Source: an uncultured Clostridia bacterium (lineage in GTDB: Bacteria; Bacillota; Clostridia; TANB77; CAG-508). Taken from it: a stretch of DNA of 64,000 bases. The DNA is taken from NCBI GenBank assembly GCA_934122085.1, contig CAKOVS010000007.1, positions 39,127-103,126 of the forward strand, read 5' to 3'. The position numbers and the translations under genes are program-made. Shown in pieces: positions 54,222 to 61,221 of this stretch; positions within the stretch are counted from its first letter, which is position 1, and each line of letters begins with the position of its first letter. The notes below the pieces were generated by a model. It was given only the letters and a program-made list of their open reading frames with translations, did not search any database and was not told the DNA's origin.

Positions 54222-54325
54222 ATACAAACCTCCCTCAATTCTTGTCCTTAATATGTATATGTAAATATTCTAAAAATATTCATAATCTACTTCTTATTTT
54301 CATCGCAATATGTTACAAATTTTTA

Positions 54326-56116
54326 TTAATTTAATTGTTGTAATATATTTTTTGCTAATTCTTCATTAATTCCATTTACTTTTAAAAGTTCATCTATTGA
54401 AGAATTTCTAATTTTTTCAACGCTTCCAAAATATTTTAATAATGCTTTTTTCTTTGTTTCACCAATTCCTTTTATATCATCTAATTCTGATTTTGTTATT
54501 GATTCATCTCTTAATTTTCTATGGTAAGAAATTGCTGTATCATGTACTTCATCTTGAAATTTTGTAATTAAGTTCATTAAATTTTCTGATATTTCAAATT
54601 CTTGTCTTTGCTCATTTATTAATGCCCTTGTTTGGTGTTTATCATTTTTTACCATACCAAATACAGGAATATCTAATTCTAATGATTTCACAGCCTGTTT
54701 TATTGCTCTTATTTGTGTAATTCCTCCATCTGCAAATATCGCATCTGGGAGCTTACCAAAACCTGATGAATTAGTATTGTCAATTGAGTGTTTTAATCTA
54801 CGTGTTACTACTTCTTGCATACATTTTGGATCATCTTGTGTTAAAACTGTTTTTATTTTAAATCTTCTTGACATGTTTCTTTTTATTGTTCCATCAACCA
54901 TTACACACATTCCAGCTACCATATATTCTCCTGAAATGTTTGATATATCAAATGTTTCAATTTTTCTTGGTAATTTTTCTAATCCCAATACTTCTTTTAA
55001 TTCAACTAAAATTTCGCTTCTATCTCTTTCTTTATTTTCAAGAGTAATTTTGGCATTATTATCAGCCATTTCCACAAATCTTAATTTTTCACCTTTTTTT
55101 GGTGATTTTATTTCTACCTTTCTTCCAGCTTCTTTGCTTAACCATTGTTCTATTGCTTGTTGATCTTCTAGTTCTTCCCTTACCATTATTTTATTAGGTA
55201 AATTTTGACTATCTATATAATATTGTTTTATAAAACCTGAAATTATTTCTTTGTCTTCCATTTCTCTTATGTCTTGGAAAAAATAATGTTCTCTTCCTAC
55301 CATTTTGCTTCCTCTAACAAAAAATATTTCAACACATACCTCAATTTCAGATTTTGCAATTCCTATTACATCTATATTATTTTCTGTTATATTTGATACT
55401 TTTTGTTTTTCATTAACTCTTTGAATTGCAAGCATTCTGTCTCTTATATATGCTGCTTGTTCAAAGTTCATTTTACTTGACTCTTCAATCATTTGTTTTT
55501 CAAGTTCTTTTAATACTTTATCAACTTTTCCATCAAGAATGTCTATTATTTCATCAATTTGTTTTCTGTAATCTTCTTTTGAAACATATCCCATACATGG
55601 ACCTAAACATCTATTTATATGATAATTTAAACAAGCCCTTGTTTCAGATCTAAAGTTTTTACATTGTCTAATTTTATATTTCTGTTTTATAAAATCAAGC
55701 ATTTCTTTTGCAGCTCCAGGATTTGCATATGGTCCAAAGTATTTTGAACCATCATTTATTATTTTTCTTGTTATTGTTACATTTGGATAATCTGATTTTA
55801 TATCTATCTTTATATATGGATATGTTTTATCATCTTTTAATAATACATTAAATTTAGGTCTATTTTTCTTTATTAAATTACATTCTAATATTAATGCTTC
55901 TGCTTCATTATCAACAACTATGTATTCAAAATGGTCTATTAATGATACCATTCTTTTTATTCTTTCAGTTTTATCTGTTTTTCTAAAATAAGATTTTACT
56001 CTTCTTTTTAGATTAACAGCTTTTCCTACATATATTATTTTGTCATCTGCATCATGCATTATATATACTCCAGGTTTATCTGGTAATATTTTTAACTGTT
56101 CTTCTATGTTAAACAT
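54326..56116 (-). CDS. uvrC: UvrABC excinuclease subunit C
   Basis: A 596-residue endonuclease of nucleotide excision repair. It has the GIY-YIG domain at the N-terminus (PGVYIMHDADDKIIYVGKA), a cysteine-rich stretch (CLNYHINRCLGPC), the UVR helix region (MNFEQAAYIRDRM), the RNase H-like C-terminal nuclease (FDISNISGEYMVAGM, DAIFADGG) and terminal helix-hairpin-helix motifs. Complete. It is next to the mutS-I-like and DGR loci by position only. Confidence 0.98.
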   Translation of the reverse strand: MFNIEEQLKILPDKPGVYIMHDADDKIIYVGKAVNLKRRVKSYFRKTDKTERIKRMVSLIDHFEYIVVDNEAEALILECNLIKKNRPKFNVLLKDDKTYPYIKIDIKSDYPNVTITRKIINDGSKYFGPYANPGAAKEMLDFIKQKYKIRQCKNFRSETRACLNYHINRCLGPCMGYVSKEDYRKQIDEIIDILDGKVDKVLKELEKQMIEESSKMNFEQAAYIRDRMLAIQRVNEKQKVSNITENNIDVIGIAKSEIEVCVEIFFVRGSKMVGREHYFFQDIREMEDKEIISGFIKQYYIDSQNLPNKIMVREELEDQQAIEQWLSKEAGRKVEIKSPKKGEKLRFVEMADNNAKITLENKERDRSEILVELKEVLGLEKLPRKIETFDISNISGEYMVAGMCVMVDGTIKRNMSRRFKIKTVLTQDDPKCMQEVVTRRLKHSIDNTNSSGFGKLPDAIFADGGITQIRAIKQAVKSLELDIPVFGMVKNDKHQTRALINEQRQEFEISENLMNLITKFQDEVHDTAISYHRKLRDESITKSELDDIKGIGETKKKALLKYFGSVEKIRNSSIDELLKVNGINEELAKNILQQLN

Positions 56117-56272
56117 TTTATCACCTTTTCTCTTTATCTTTCATGTTTATTTTACTATATTATATAAAAGTTTGCAATAAAATTTAAAATTATAAAATAC
56201 CATTATTTCCTATTTGTTATTTTAATTTATATAATATAATATTTTATATACAAATGAAAAGGAGTATCTATT

Positions 56273-56701
56273 ATGAGTAAATTATTCACTATGTATCAAA
56301 GTTTAAAATCTGAAAATTCATCAGATTTATATTTATTTAAGTCTGGCATGTTTTATATTTTTCTAGATGAAGATGCCAAAAAAATAAGTGAACTTCTAGA
56401 TTTAAAGTTAACAAATCTTAATGCTTCTATACAAAAATGTGGTTTTCCTGAAAATTCACTTAATAAATATTTAAAACTATTAAATTATTTACCATATTCT
56501 ATAAAAATAATTGATAGTTCTTATATGACAAAATATAATATTTCAGAATATAATTTAGAACAAAATTCTATTGATATTTTATCAAAATTGTCTTCTATTA
56601 ACATAGATAGTTTATCTGTAAAAGAAGCTTTTGAATTTATTACAAATTTAAAAACTGAAGCTCAAAATATTTTAAATGAAACACAAAAAGATACAGTTTA
56701 A
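56273..56701 (+). CDS. Stand-alone MutS domain I-like protein
   Basis: 142 residues; AAAAGGAG precedes the ATG. Residues about 17-80 match the N-terminal mismatch-recognition domain of MutS: SDLYLFKSGMFYIFLDEDAK (compare the family FRMGDFYELFYEDA), then LLDLKLTNL, KCGFPENSLNKYLKLLN. The Phe of the Phe-x-Glu wedge is present but Glu is replaced by Ile, so mismatch binding may be altered. There is no ATPase part. It lies 163 bases from the DGR template repeat, on the opposite strand. I recall MutS-like genes being reported as DGR accessory genes; a role in the DGR is inferred. Confidence 0.72.
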   Translation: MSKLFTMYQSLKSENSSDLYLFKSGMFYIFLDEDAKKISELLDLKLTNLNASIQKCGFPENSLNKYLKLLNYLPYSIKIIDSSYMTKYNISEYNLEQNSIDILSKLSSINIDSLSVKEAFEFITNLKTEAQNILNETQKDTV

Positions 56702-56714
56702 ATTGTATCTTTTT
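56686..56714. terminator. Terminator of the MutS-I-like gene; likely also ends TR RNA
   Basis: AAAAAGATACA (56686-56696) pairs with TGTATCTTTTT (56704-56714). It works in both directions, so it could end the minus-strand template RNA about 150 bases after TR. Confidence 0.8.
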
Positions 56715-56863
56715 GTACATTATAATGTTTCTTTCGTCTCCTACCAGATTCACATTAAAATTATATTCATTTTTACCAATTTATAGGAAGGAATAAACTT
56801 CTTTAATATCTAATACTTTATTGGCAAAGGTCCTTGAACCTTATACATCAAAAATGATATTAG

Positions 56864-56981
56864 AGTGGCTCGGAACCCATAATTGCTATTGGCATTGCCA
56901 GAATTATTGTCCCAGCGGTTGCCAGCTGGTTTATTGTTGTTGTTGTAATTACCACCTCGCAACACTACCGTCTCACCAGTA
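56864..56981 (-). repeat. DGR template repeat (TR)
   Basis: A 118-base segment 24 bases beyond the RT stop codon, read on the minus strand. It matches VR (58875-58992) with 12 mismatches; 11 are where TR has adenine (minus strand) and VR has C (2), G (4) or T (5). In the target's frame TR would encode an Asn-rich run with many AAY codons (GGNYNNNNKPAGNRWDNNSG), the usual DGR design. The last 20 bases (56864-56883) are identical in VR, consistent with the IMH-like 3' end. One extra change (T to A at 56962) lies near the 5' edge. Confidence 0.97.
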
Positions 56982-57005
56982 GAAAATTGAGCTTACAGTT
57001 TATCC

Positions 57006-58046
57006 CTAATTTATAATATTTTTACTTAATAATTCTTCTTGTAAAAATATATTTTTTCTTTTTAAATTATATGTATTTGCTATATCAAAATATCCCAAAT
57101 GCCCTGTCAAATATTGTCTTGCCTCTTTAGATGATATATTTCCATTCTTAATTTCAATTAATAGATTTTTTACTTTTTTCTTAAATTTATTTTTTCCTTT
57201 ATTTCTAACTTTTAATCTATATTCATTAATTTTATATCCACAAAAATTAACACCTTGCTTAGATTTAAATATATTTGTTTTATCATTTAACTCTAACTCT
57301 AATTTTTCTTGTAAAAAATTTTTTATTTTATTTAAATAGTCTCTTGCTTCTATCTTATTTTTTGTCAATATAACTATATCATCCATATATCTATAATAAT
57401 TTTTAATTTTCAAACTTTTTACTGCATATTGGTCAAGTTCATTTAAATAAATGTTAGCAAATGTTTGAGAAGTATAATTTCCTATTTCAATTCCTTTTAT
57501 TTTTAGTTGTGCTGATAATACCTGTCTAATAAGCCATAATAATTTTTCATCTTTTATTCTTTTTTTTAATATCTTATATAATATCTTTTTATCAATACTA
57601 TTAAAAAATTTTCTTACATCCATTTTTAAAATATAATATTCCCTATATGACTTTTTCATTTTTTGCATTGCTTTTTGTAAATCTAAAGTTGCTTGATGCA
57701 TTCCCCTTCCTTTTATACAAGCATATGTAGTTTTTATAAAGCTTGGAACATAATATGGAACTAAAAAATTATCAACTATCCACCTATGAACAATTCTGTC
57801 TATATATGGTGCTTTCTCAATGATTCTTTCTTTTGGCTCATATACTTTAAATGCTGAATATTTACCATGAACATATGTGCCTGTTTTTAATTTTTCATAT
57901 AAATATTCAATATATTCCTCTTCTTTTAATGAAAATAATATAACTTCTCTTCTTAATCCCTTTCCTTTTTTTGACATTTTATGTGCATTCATTAAATTTT
58001 CATATGTTAGTGCTTTATCATATTGATTTCTTATCCACTTTGCCAT
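57006..58046 (-). CDS. DGR reverse transcriptase
   Basis: 346 residues. RT motifs in order: fingers (FKVYEPKERIIEKAPYIDRI, 67-86), motif A DVRKFFNSID (Asp 143), motif 4 IGNYTSQTFANIYLNELD (188-205), catalytic YMDD (220-223), and thumb with FCGYKI. The SQ in IGxxxSQ is the DGR hallmark; group II intron and retron enzymes usually have QGxxxSP. It copies TR RNA into cDNA with errors at adenines and supports homing to VR. It starts 15 bases after the OB-fold gene; avd-OB-RT-TR form one unit. There is no intron or retron msr/msd structure nearby. Confidence 0.97.
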   Translation of the reverse strand: MAKWIRNQYDKALTYENLMNAHKMSKKGKGLRREVILFSLKEEEYIEYLYEKLKTGTYVHGKYSAFKVYEPKERIIEKAPYIDRIVHRWIVDNFLVPYYVPSFIKTTYACIKGRGMHQATLDLQKAMQKMKKSYREYYILKMDVRKFFNSIDKKILYKILKKRIKDEKLLWLIRQVLSAQLKIKGIEIGNYTSQTFANIYLNELDQYAVKSLKIKNYYRYMDDIVILTKNKIEARDYLNKIKNFLQEKLELELNDKTNIFKSKQGVNFCGYKINEYRLKVRNKGKNKFKKKVKNLLIEIKNGNISSKEARQYLTGHLGYFDIANTYNLKRKNIFLQEELLSKNIIN

Positions 58047-58061
58047 TTGTACTCAAACCTT

Positions 58062-58319
58062 TTACATTTTTTCAATATCTTTTAAAATAATTATTACATC
58101 ATCTTTTGTTTTTTTCAAATATCCATTAATTATTATATTATCATAAATATGATACCTTCTATAAATATCATCAGCTAATTTATTTTTGCCAATAATTAAT
58201 ATATTTTTTTCACATTTTTCTACTTCAAGTTTTATTATTATTAAAGCATAAATTTTTCCTTTATCTACTAATTTGTATTCAATATCATTAATCTTTCCAC
58301 TAATTATTGCTCTATTCAT
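58062..58319 (-). CDS. Small OB-fold (SSB-like) protein in the DGR operon
   Basis: 85 residues. The pattern MNRAIISGKINDIEYKLVDK..ALIIIKLEVE...NILIIGKNKLADDIYRR...DNIIINGYLKKT follows the beta-barrel order of a single-stranded DNA-binding protein (compare MNRVILIGRLT...WGKLAE...V.GRI), but it is shorter and lacks the acidic tail. It overlaps the avd stop codon by 3 bases (TAATG) and is 15 bases before RT, so the three are coupled. A role in protecting or guiding cDNA or TR RNA is inferred. Could also be PriB-like. Confidence 0.7.
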   Translation of the reverse strand: MNRAIISGKINDIEYKLVDKGKIYALIIIKLEVEKCEKNILIIGKNKLADDIYRRYHIYDNIIINGYLKKTKDDVIIILKDIEKM

Positions 58320-58708
58320 TAATTAATCTTTCTTAAATTAGGATTTGCTTTTATCAAGCCACCTATTATTCTACCTAACTCTGCTAACTTGTTTATTGCA
58401 ATTTCATAATTTTTAGATGATATTGATTTTTCTTCATTTAATATTCTTATCATTGATCTATTATAACTAATTAATGCATCTATTTTATTTAAATATGTAT
58501 AAGCATCTTTTCGATCTTTATTTATAAAATGCGCATATTCCAACATTTGTAATGCTGATTTTTTTATTTCTGAACCTATATTAAATTTTTCTATCCTTGG
58601 TATTTTTATTAAAATCTGAAAAACATATTTCACATAATCCTCTGTTTTTGGAATTAGTATTAATGTTCCAGATGTTCTATATTTATCTAATGTATTATTT
58701 ATTGTCAT
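58319..58708 (-). CDS. avd: Avd-like accessory variability protein
   Basis: 129 residues predicted as a four-helix bundle (for example YVKYVFQILIKIPRIEKFNIG, MLEYAHFINKDRKDAYTYLNKI). This is the Avd family that binds the RT and TR RNA and is needed for mutagenic homing in known DGRs. The first helix begins with the family-like IPKTEDYVKYVF. It directly precedes the OB-fold gene and RT. Its start follows a weak AAGGA site; a large hairpin (58743-58781) lies in the leader. Confidence 0.88.
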   Translation of the reverse strand: MTINNTLDKYRTSGTLILIPKTEDYVKYVFQILIKIPRIEKFNIGSEIKKSALQMLEYAHFINKDRKDAYTYLNKIDALISYNRSMIRILNEEKSISSKNYEIAINKLAELGRIIGGLIKANPNLRKIN

Positions 58709-58742
58709 ATTAATTTTATTTTTCCTTATTTTATTTTTTACA

Positions 58743-58781
58743 AAATTGCTAATATTTAATTATCATAAATATTAGCAATTT
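58743..58781 (-). terminator. Large hairpin between target gene and avd
   Basis: A perfect 16-bp stem (58743-58758 with 58766-58781) with a 7-base loop; on the minus strand it ends AATTTTG. It probably limits read-through from the target gene into avd-RT. It is about 80 bases past the target stop codon, farther from VR than the hairpin needed in the Bordetella phage DGR. Confidence 0.75.
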
Positions 58782-58848
58782 GATTTCTTATGTAAATTAT
58801 TAGTTTTGCATTTTAATCCTATTTTTTTACTTTTTACAATACTGTAAC

Positions 58849-58864
58849 AGTAGTCAGAGCTACT
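58849..58864. other. Small hairpin just past VR
   Basis: AGTAG (58849-58853) pairs with CTACT (58860-58864) with a 6-base loop, 10 bases beyond the 3' end of VR and overlapping the target stop codon. It may be the counterpart of the stem-loop that assists homing in other DGRs, but it is weak. Confidence 0.35.
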
Positions 58865-60131
58865 TTAAGAATAAAGTGGCTCGGAACCCATAATGGCTAG
58901 CGGCATAGCCAGAATTATTGTCCCAGCGGTAGCCAGCTGGTCTATTGTCGTAGTAGCAATAACCACCTCGCATCACTACCGTCTCACCAGTACCTGGATT
59001 TATTTCTGTTGTAAACTCTGCTTCATTTCCTCCCATATCATATATATTACATAATGATGTTGTTAATCCTGTATTTAATCTTTGTGATGTTCCTGATGGT
59101 TTTATTACATTTCCGCTACTATCTTTTACTTCTTGACTTGCCCAGTTTCCATTAAATCCTGTTATACTTGTTGCATAATTTTTTCCTGTTATATTTTGTA
59201 TGAAATTAACTGCTGTATCCCATGAATAACTTGAACATAAATATGTAGTTGCTCCTGTTCCTCCACCTATTCCTTTTGCTAATTCGTATGCTTTACTCCA
59301 TATTATACTTGCATATGGTTCTTGATTTGCTTTTATTACTGCTGTATTATTATTTTTTCCTACTTCATATCTTCCTATATAATATCCACCATATTTTTTT
59401 ATACTTTCTTTTTCTGCATTTATTTGAGCTACTATTTCTTTTGATATTTCTGCATTTATTCCATAAGTTTTATCAGTATCTGAATATGTTACACTCGGAT
59501 CTGTTAAGGTTAATTCATCTTTTATTGCTTTTGTTCCACCATCATCTTCAACTCCCCATTCAGTTCTTTTATATTGTAATTTATTACTTAATGTATCTAT
59601 TGTACATGGTATCCACACATATTCATTTCCTCTACTATCTGATATTACTAATCCCTTATTCACTACATTTTCATTTGAATTTGTTGAAACTGTATATCCA
59701 TTTGGTATTGGTACTTGTTCTCCATTTGCATCTTTAAACATTGTATAACTTGACTCATATGTTATGTCTCCAATATCTATATCTGAAACTTTGATTTCAT
59801 ATTTTCCATATTCTTTCTTAGCAGTTAATTCTGTTTCAGATGTTATTTGTGTTTCTACTGGCACATTATCAAAATATTTATCTAACACTTCTTTCAATGC
59901 AGATACTTTTAATTCTCCATTTAAATTTTCTAATCTCTTTTCTACTGTATCTAATTTTACTTTTTCTTTTAACTCTGCTATTTTAGACGATTCTTTTGCT
60001 TTTCTTGTTTGTGTTACTATTCCGTTTTCACTTGTTAATGTTGCCATTGTTACTCCAGCTAATATCAACATTACTATTATTGTTACTGCTAGTGCTATTA
60101 ATGTTATTCCTTTATTTTCTCCTCTTTTCAT
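58860..60131 (-). CDS. DGR target: pilin-type surface protein with variable C-type-lectin/FGE fold
   Basis: 423 residues. The N-terminus MKRGENKG|ITLIALAVTIIV is a prepilin-type signal (glycine 8 before the cleavage site), followed by a helix and a helical stalk (about 35-90). The C-terminal half has the formylglycine-enzyme/C-type-lectin pattern: EYVWIPC, KKYGGYYIGRYEVG, NIYDMGGNEAEFT, VVMRGGYC..., YGFRATLF. The last 40 residues are VR. Variable residues are Y391, C392, Y393, Y394, D395, R397, Y401, Y409, A411 and H413, ten positions where TR-coded residues (mostly Asn) are replaced. Probably exported and surface-displayed; ligand unknown. Preceded by AAGGGAGA. Confidence 0.93.
   Translation of the reverse strand: MKRGENKGITLIALAVTIIVMLILAGVTMATLTSENGIVTQTRKAKESSKIAELKEKVKLDTVEKRLENLNGELKVSALKEVLDKYFDNVPVETQITSETELTAKKEYGKYEIKVSDIDIGDITYESSYTMFKDANGEQVPIPNGYTVSTNSNENVVNKGLVISDSRGNEYVWIPCTIDTLSNKLQYKRTEWGVEDDGGTKAIKDELTLTDPSVTYSDTDKTYGINAEISKEIVAQINAEKESIKKYGGYYIGRYEVGKNNNTAVIKANQEPYASIIWSKAYELAKGIGGGTGATTYLCSSYSWDTAVNFIQNITGKNYATSITGFNGNWASQEVKDSSGNVIKPSGTSQRLNTGLTTSLCNIYDMGGNEAEFTTEINPGTGETVVMRGGYCYYDNRPAGYRWDNNSGYAASHYGFRATLFLK
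58875..58992 (-). repeat. DGR variable repeat (VR)
   Basis: The last coding part of the target gene (residues about 381-419), 118 bases aligned without gaps to TR. Changes at adenine positions affect codons 391-395, 397, 401, 409, 411 and 413, producing Y, C, D, R, A and H in place of TR's N, Y and K. Framework residues (GG, PAG, RWDNNSG, YGFRAT) are unchanged. Confidence 0.97.
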
Positions 60132-60176
60132 CTGTTTCTCCCTTTCTTACATTAGTTCATTTTTTCTTTCTATAAT

Positions 60177-60195
60177 TCATTAAGTATGTAACTTA
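60177..60195. repeat. 19-bp inverted repeat, left arm
   Basis: TCATTAAGTATGTAACTTA, an exact reverse complement of 60359-60377. It ends 45 bases upstream of the target gene ATG. The arm itself has a partial dyad (TAAGT...ACTTA), like recombinase sites. Confidence 0.85.
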
Positions 60196-60309
60196 TAGAT
60201 TTATATTTTTCATGAAAGGCTAGAATTTAGGCATTTTATCACTATTTCTATATTAAATAAAAAACATAATGCATATAAAATTTTTTAACATAAAAATCCA
60301 GTAATTTTG

Positions 60310-60338
60310 TTGACTTTAATATTTTTTATTGATAAAAT
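60310..60338 (+). promoter_or_regulatory. Promoter inside the inverted-repeat segment
   Basis: TTGACT (60310-60315), 17-bp spacer, TAAAAT (60333-60338), pointing to the right, away from the target gene in this orientation. If the 163-bp segment were inverted it would face the target gene. A weaker minus-strand candidate (TTTATT/TAAAAT, 60233-60261) is also present. Confidence 0.7.
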
Positions 60339-60358
60339 TATTTTGAAATAGTAATCAT

Positions 60359-60377
60359 TAAGTTACATACTTAATGA
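60359..60377. repeat. 19-bp inverted repeat, right arm
   Basis: TAAGTTACATACTTAATGA, the partner of 60177-60195. It is part of a hairpin (AATCATTAAG with CTTAATGATT, 60353-60379) followed by Ts, which could end short transcripts from the promoter at 60310. Confidence 0.85.
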
Positions 60378-60445
60378 TTTTTTGATAGAAAATTTTTATG
60401 CAAATTGTGAACAGTCAATAATATTTAAAATTAATCTTATAAATA

Positions 60446-60479
60446 AAACCAGAATCTTTCTTTTTATGATTTCTGGTTT
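60446..60479 (+). terminator. Possible terminator
   Basis: AAACCAGAA (60446-60454) pairs with TTCTGGTTT (60471-60479) across a 16-base loop. The T-tract is short, so it is a weak call. Confidence 0.4.
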
Positions 60480-60480
60480 C

Positions 60481-60509
60481 TTGCATCTTTATTCCAAATG
60501 TGTTATAAT
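60481..60509 (+). promoter_or_regulatory. Promoter of the 60564 gene
   Basis: TTGCAT (60481-60486), 17-bp spacer, TATAAT (60504-60509), followed by AAAAGGAG and ATG at 60564. Confidence 0.75.
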
Positions 60510-60563
60510 TATGTTAATCGGAACTTTTTCCGTAACATCTGTGCATAAAAGGAGAAAAGCATT

Positions 60564-60947
60564 ATGTCTAAAAAAGAATCGTTCGGCATCATCACCATTT
60601 TGGCAGTCTTCATGGTTGCAATTCTTTCTGTTTTGGCTATCCGAATGGACAACAAAATCACTGCTAACCTCGTGTTAGACATGATTAAGTATGGTGATGC
60701 TCCCAATGAGTACACCATTGAAGTCACAACATGGGAAAAGAGCTATGCCTATGGTGTAGGAACAGAGCACTTCACCTTGTATGAGACACTCTCTCGCAAC
60801 AAAGAGCATTCGAAATACATCGTTGTAATGTCTGATGATTCCCGTGACACCAAATCTGCATTCGTAGTGAACAATGTCAACAATATTGATGCCCCTTCTA
60901 AACGTGTTGCATATAATTTCACGTTTTCCCAGATCGTACGCAAGTAA
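60564..60947 (+). CDS. Unknown 127-residue protein with N-terminal helix, cassette
   Basis: I do not recognise it. AAAAGGAG precedes the ATG. One N-terminal membrane or signal helix (FGIITILAVFMVAILSVLAI, about 7-26), then a soluble outer domain with beta-type sequence (YTIEVTTWEKSYAYGVG, KYIVVMSDD). GC content and codon use (CTC, GCC, CGT, AAC) are clearly unlike the flanking AT-rich genes, suggesting transfer. It has its own promoter and a GC-rich terminator. Function unknown. Confidence 0.75.
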   Translation: MSKKESFGIITILAVFMVAILSVLAIRMDNKITANLVLDMIKYGDAPNEYTIEVTTWEKSYAYGVGTEHFTLYETLSRNKEHSKYIVVMSDDSRDTKSAFVVNNVNNIDAPSKRVAYNFTFSQIVRK

Positions 60948-60958
60948 ATATGTACAAA

Positions 60959-60989
60959 CCGCAGTCCTTAATTGGACTGCGGCCTCTTT
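60959..60989 (+). terminator. Terminator of the 60564 gene
   Basis: CCGCAGTCC (60959-60967) pairs with GGACTGCGG (60974-60982), followed by a T run. Confidence 0.92.
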
Positions 60990-61142
60990 TTAATTATTTT
61001 TATCTTTATACATTTTTACAATATCATTAAAACTCATTTTAGTACCATAATTTAAAATAGCATTTGAATAGATTTTTATAGCTATTTTTGCAATTATAAT
61101 ACCTGTAATTAATAATATTATTGTTTTTATTATACCATATTT
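60990..61142 (-). other. Coding-like frame without a start (possible gene remnant)
   Basis: An open minus-strand frame of about 50 codons (KTIILLITGIIIAKIAIKIY...KMSFNDIVKMYKDKNN) looks protein-like but has no ATG/GTG/TTG start and no ribosome binding site. It may be the tail of a lost gene or a chance frame. Confidence 0.35.
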
Positions 61143-61185
61143 TTAATTTTTTTCTATTATTTTAATATAATTTTGTCATTTTTGA

Positions 61186-61221
61186 AATCAAAAAAAGAAG
61201 CACCTCATGCTTCTTTTTTGA
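61186..61221 (-). terminator. Terminator overlapping the CmpB-like gene end
   Basis: AGAAGCA pairs with TGCTTCT, extended by A/T runs on both sides. It includes the stop codon of the 61205 gene. Confidence 0.8.

Noticed and set aside
56864..56981. A second target copy or broken target gene at TR
   Set aside because: The match to the target ends exactly at the VR limits and flanking sequence is unrelated; the mismatches follow the adenine rule, so it is a template, not a pseudogene.
57006..58046. Group II intron or retron reverse transcriptase
   Set aside because: Motif 4 is IGNYTSQ, not QGxxxSP, there is no maturase domain or intron RNA, no msr/msd, and a perfect TR/VR pair is present.
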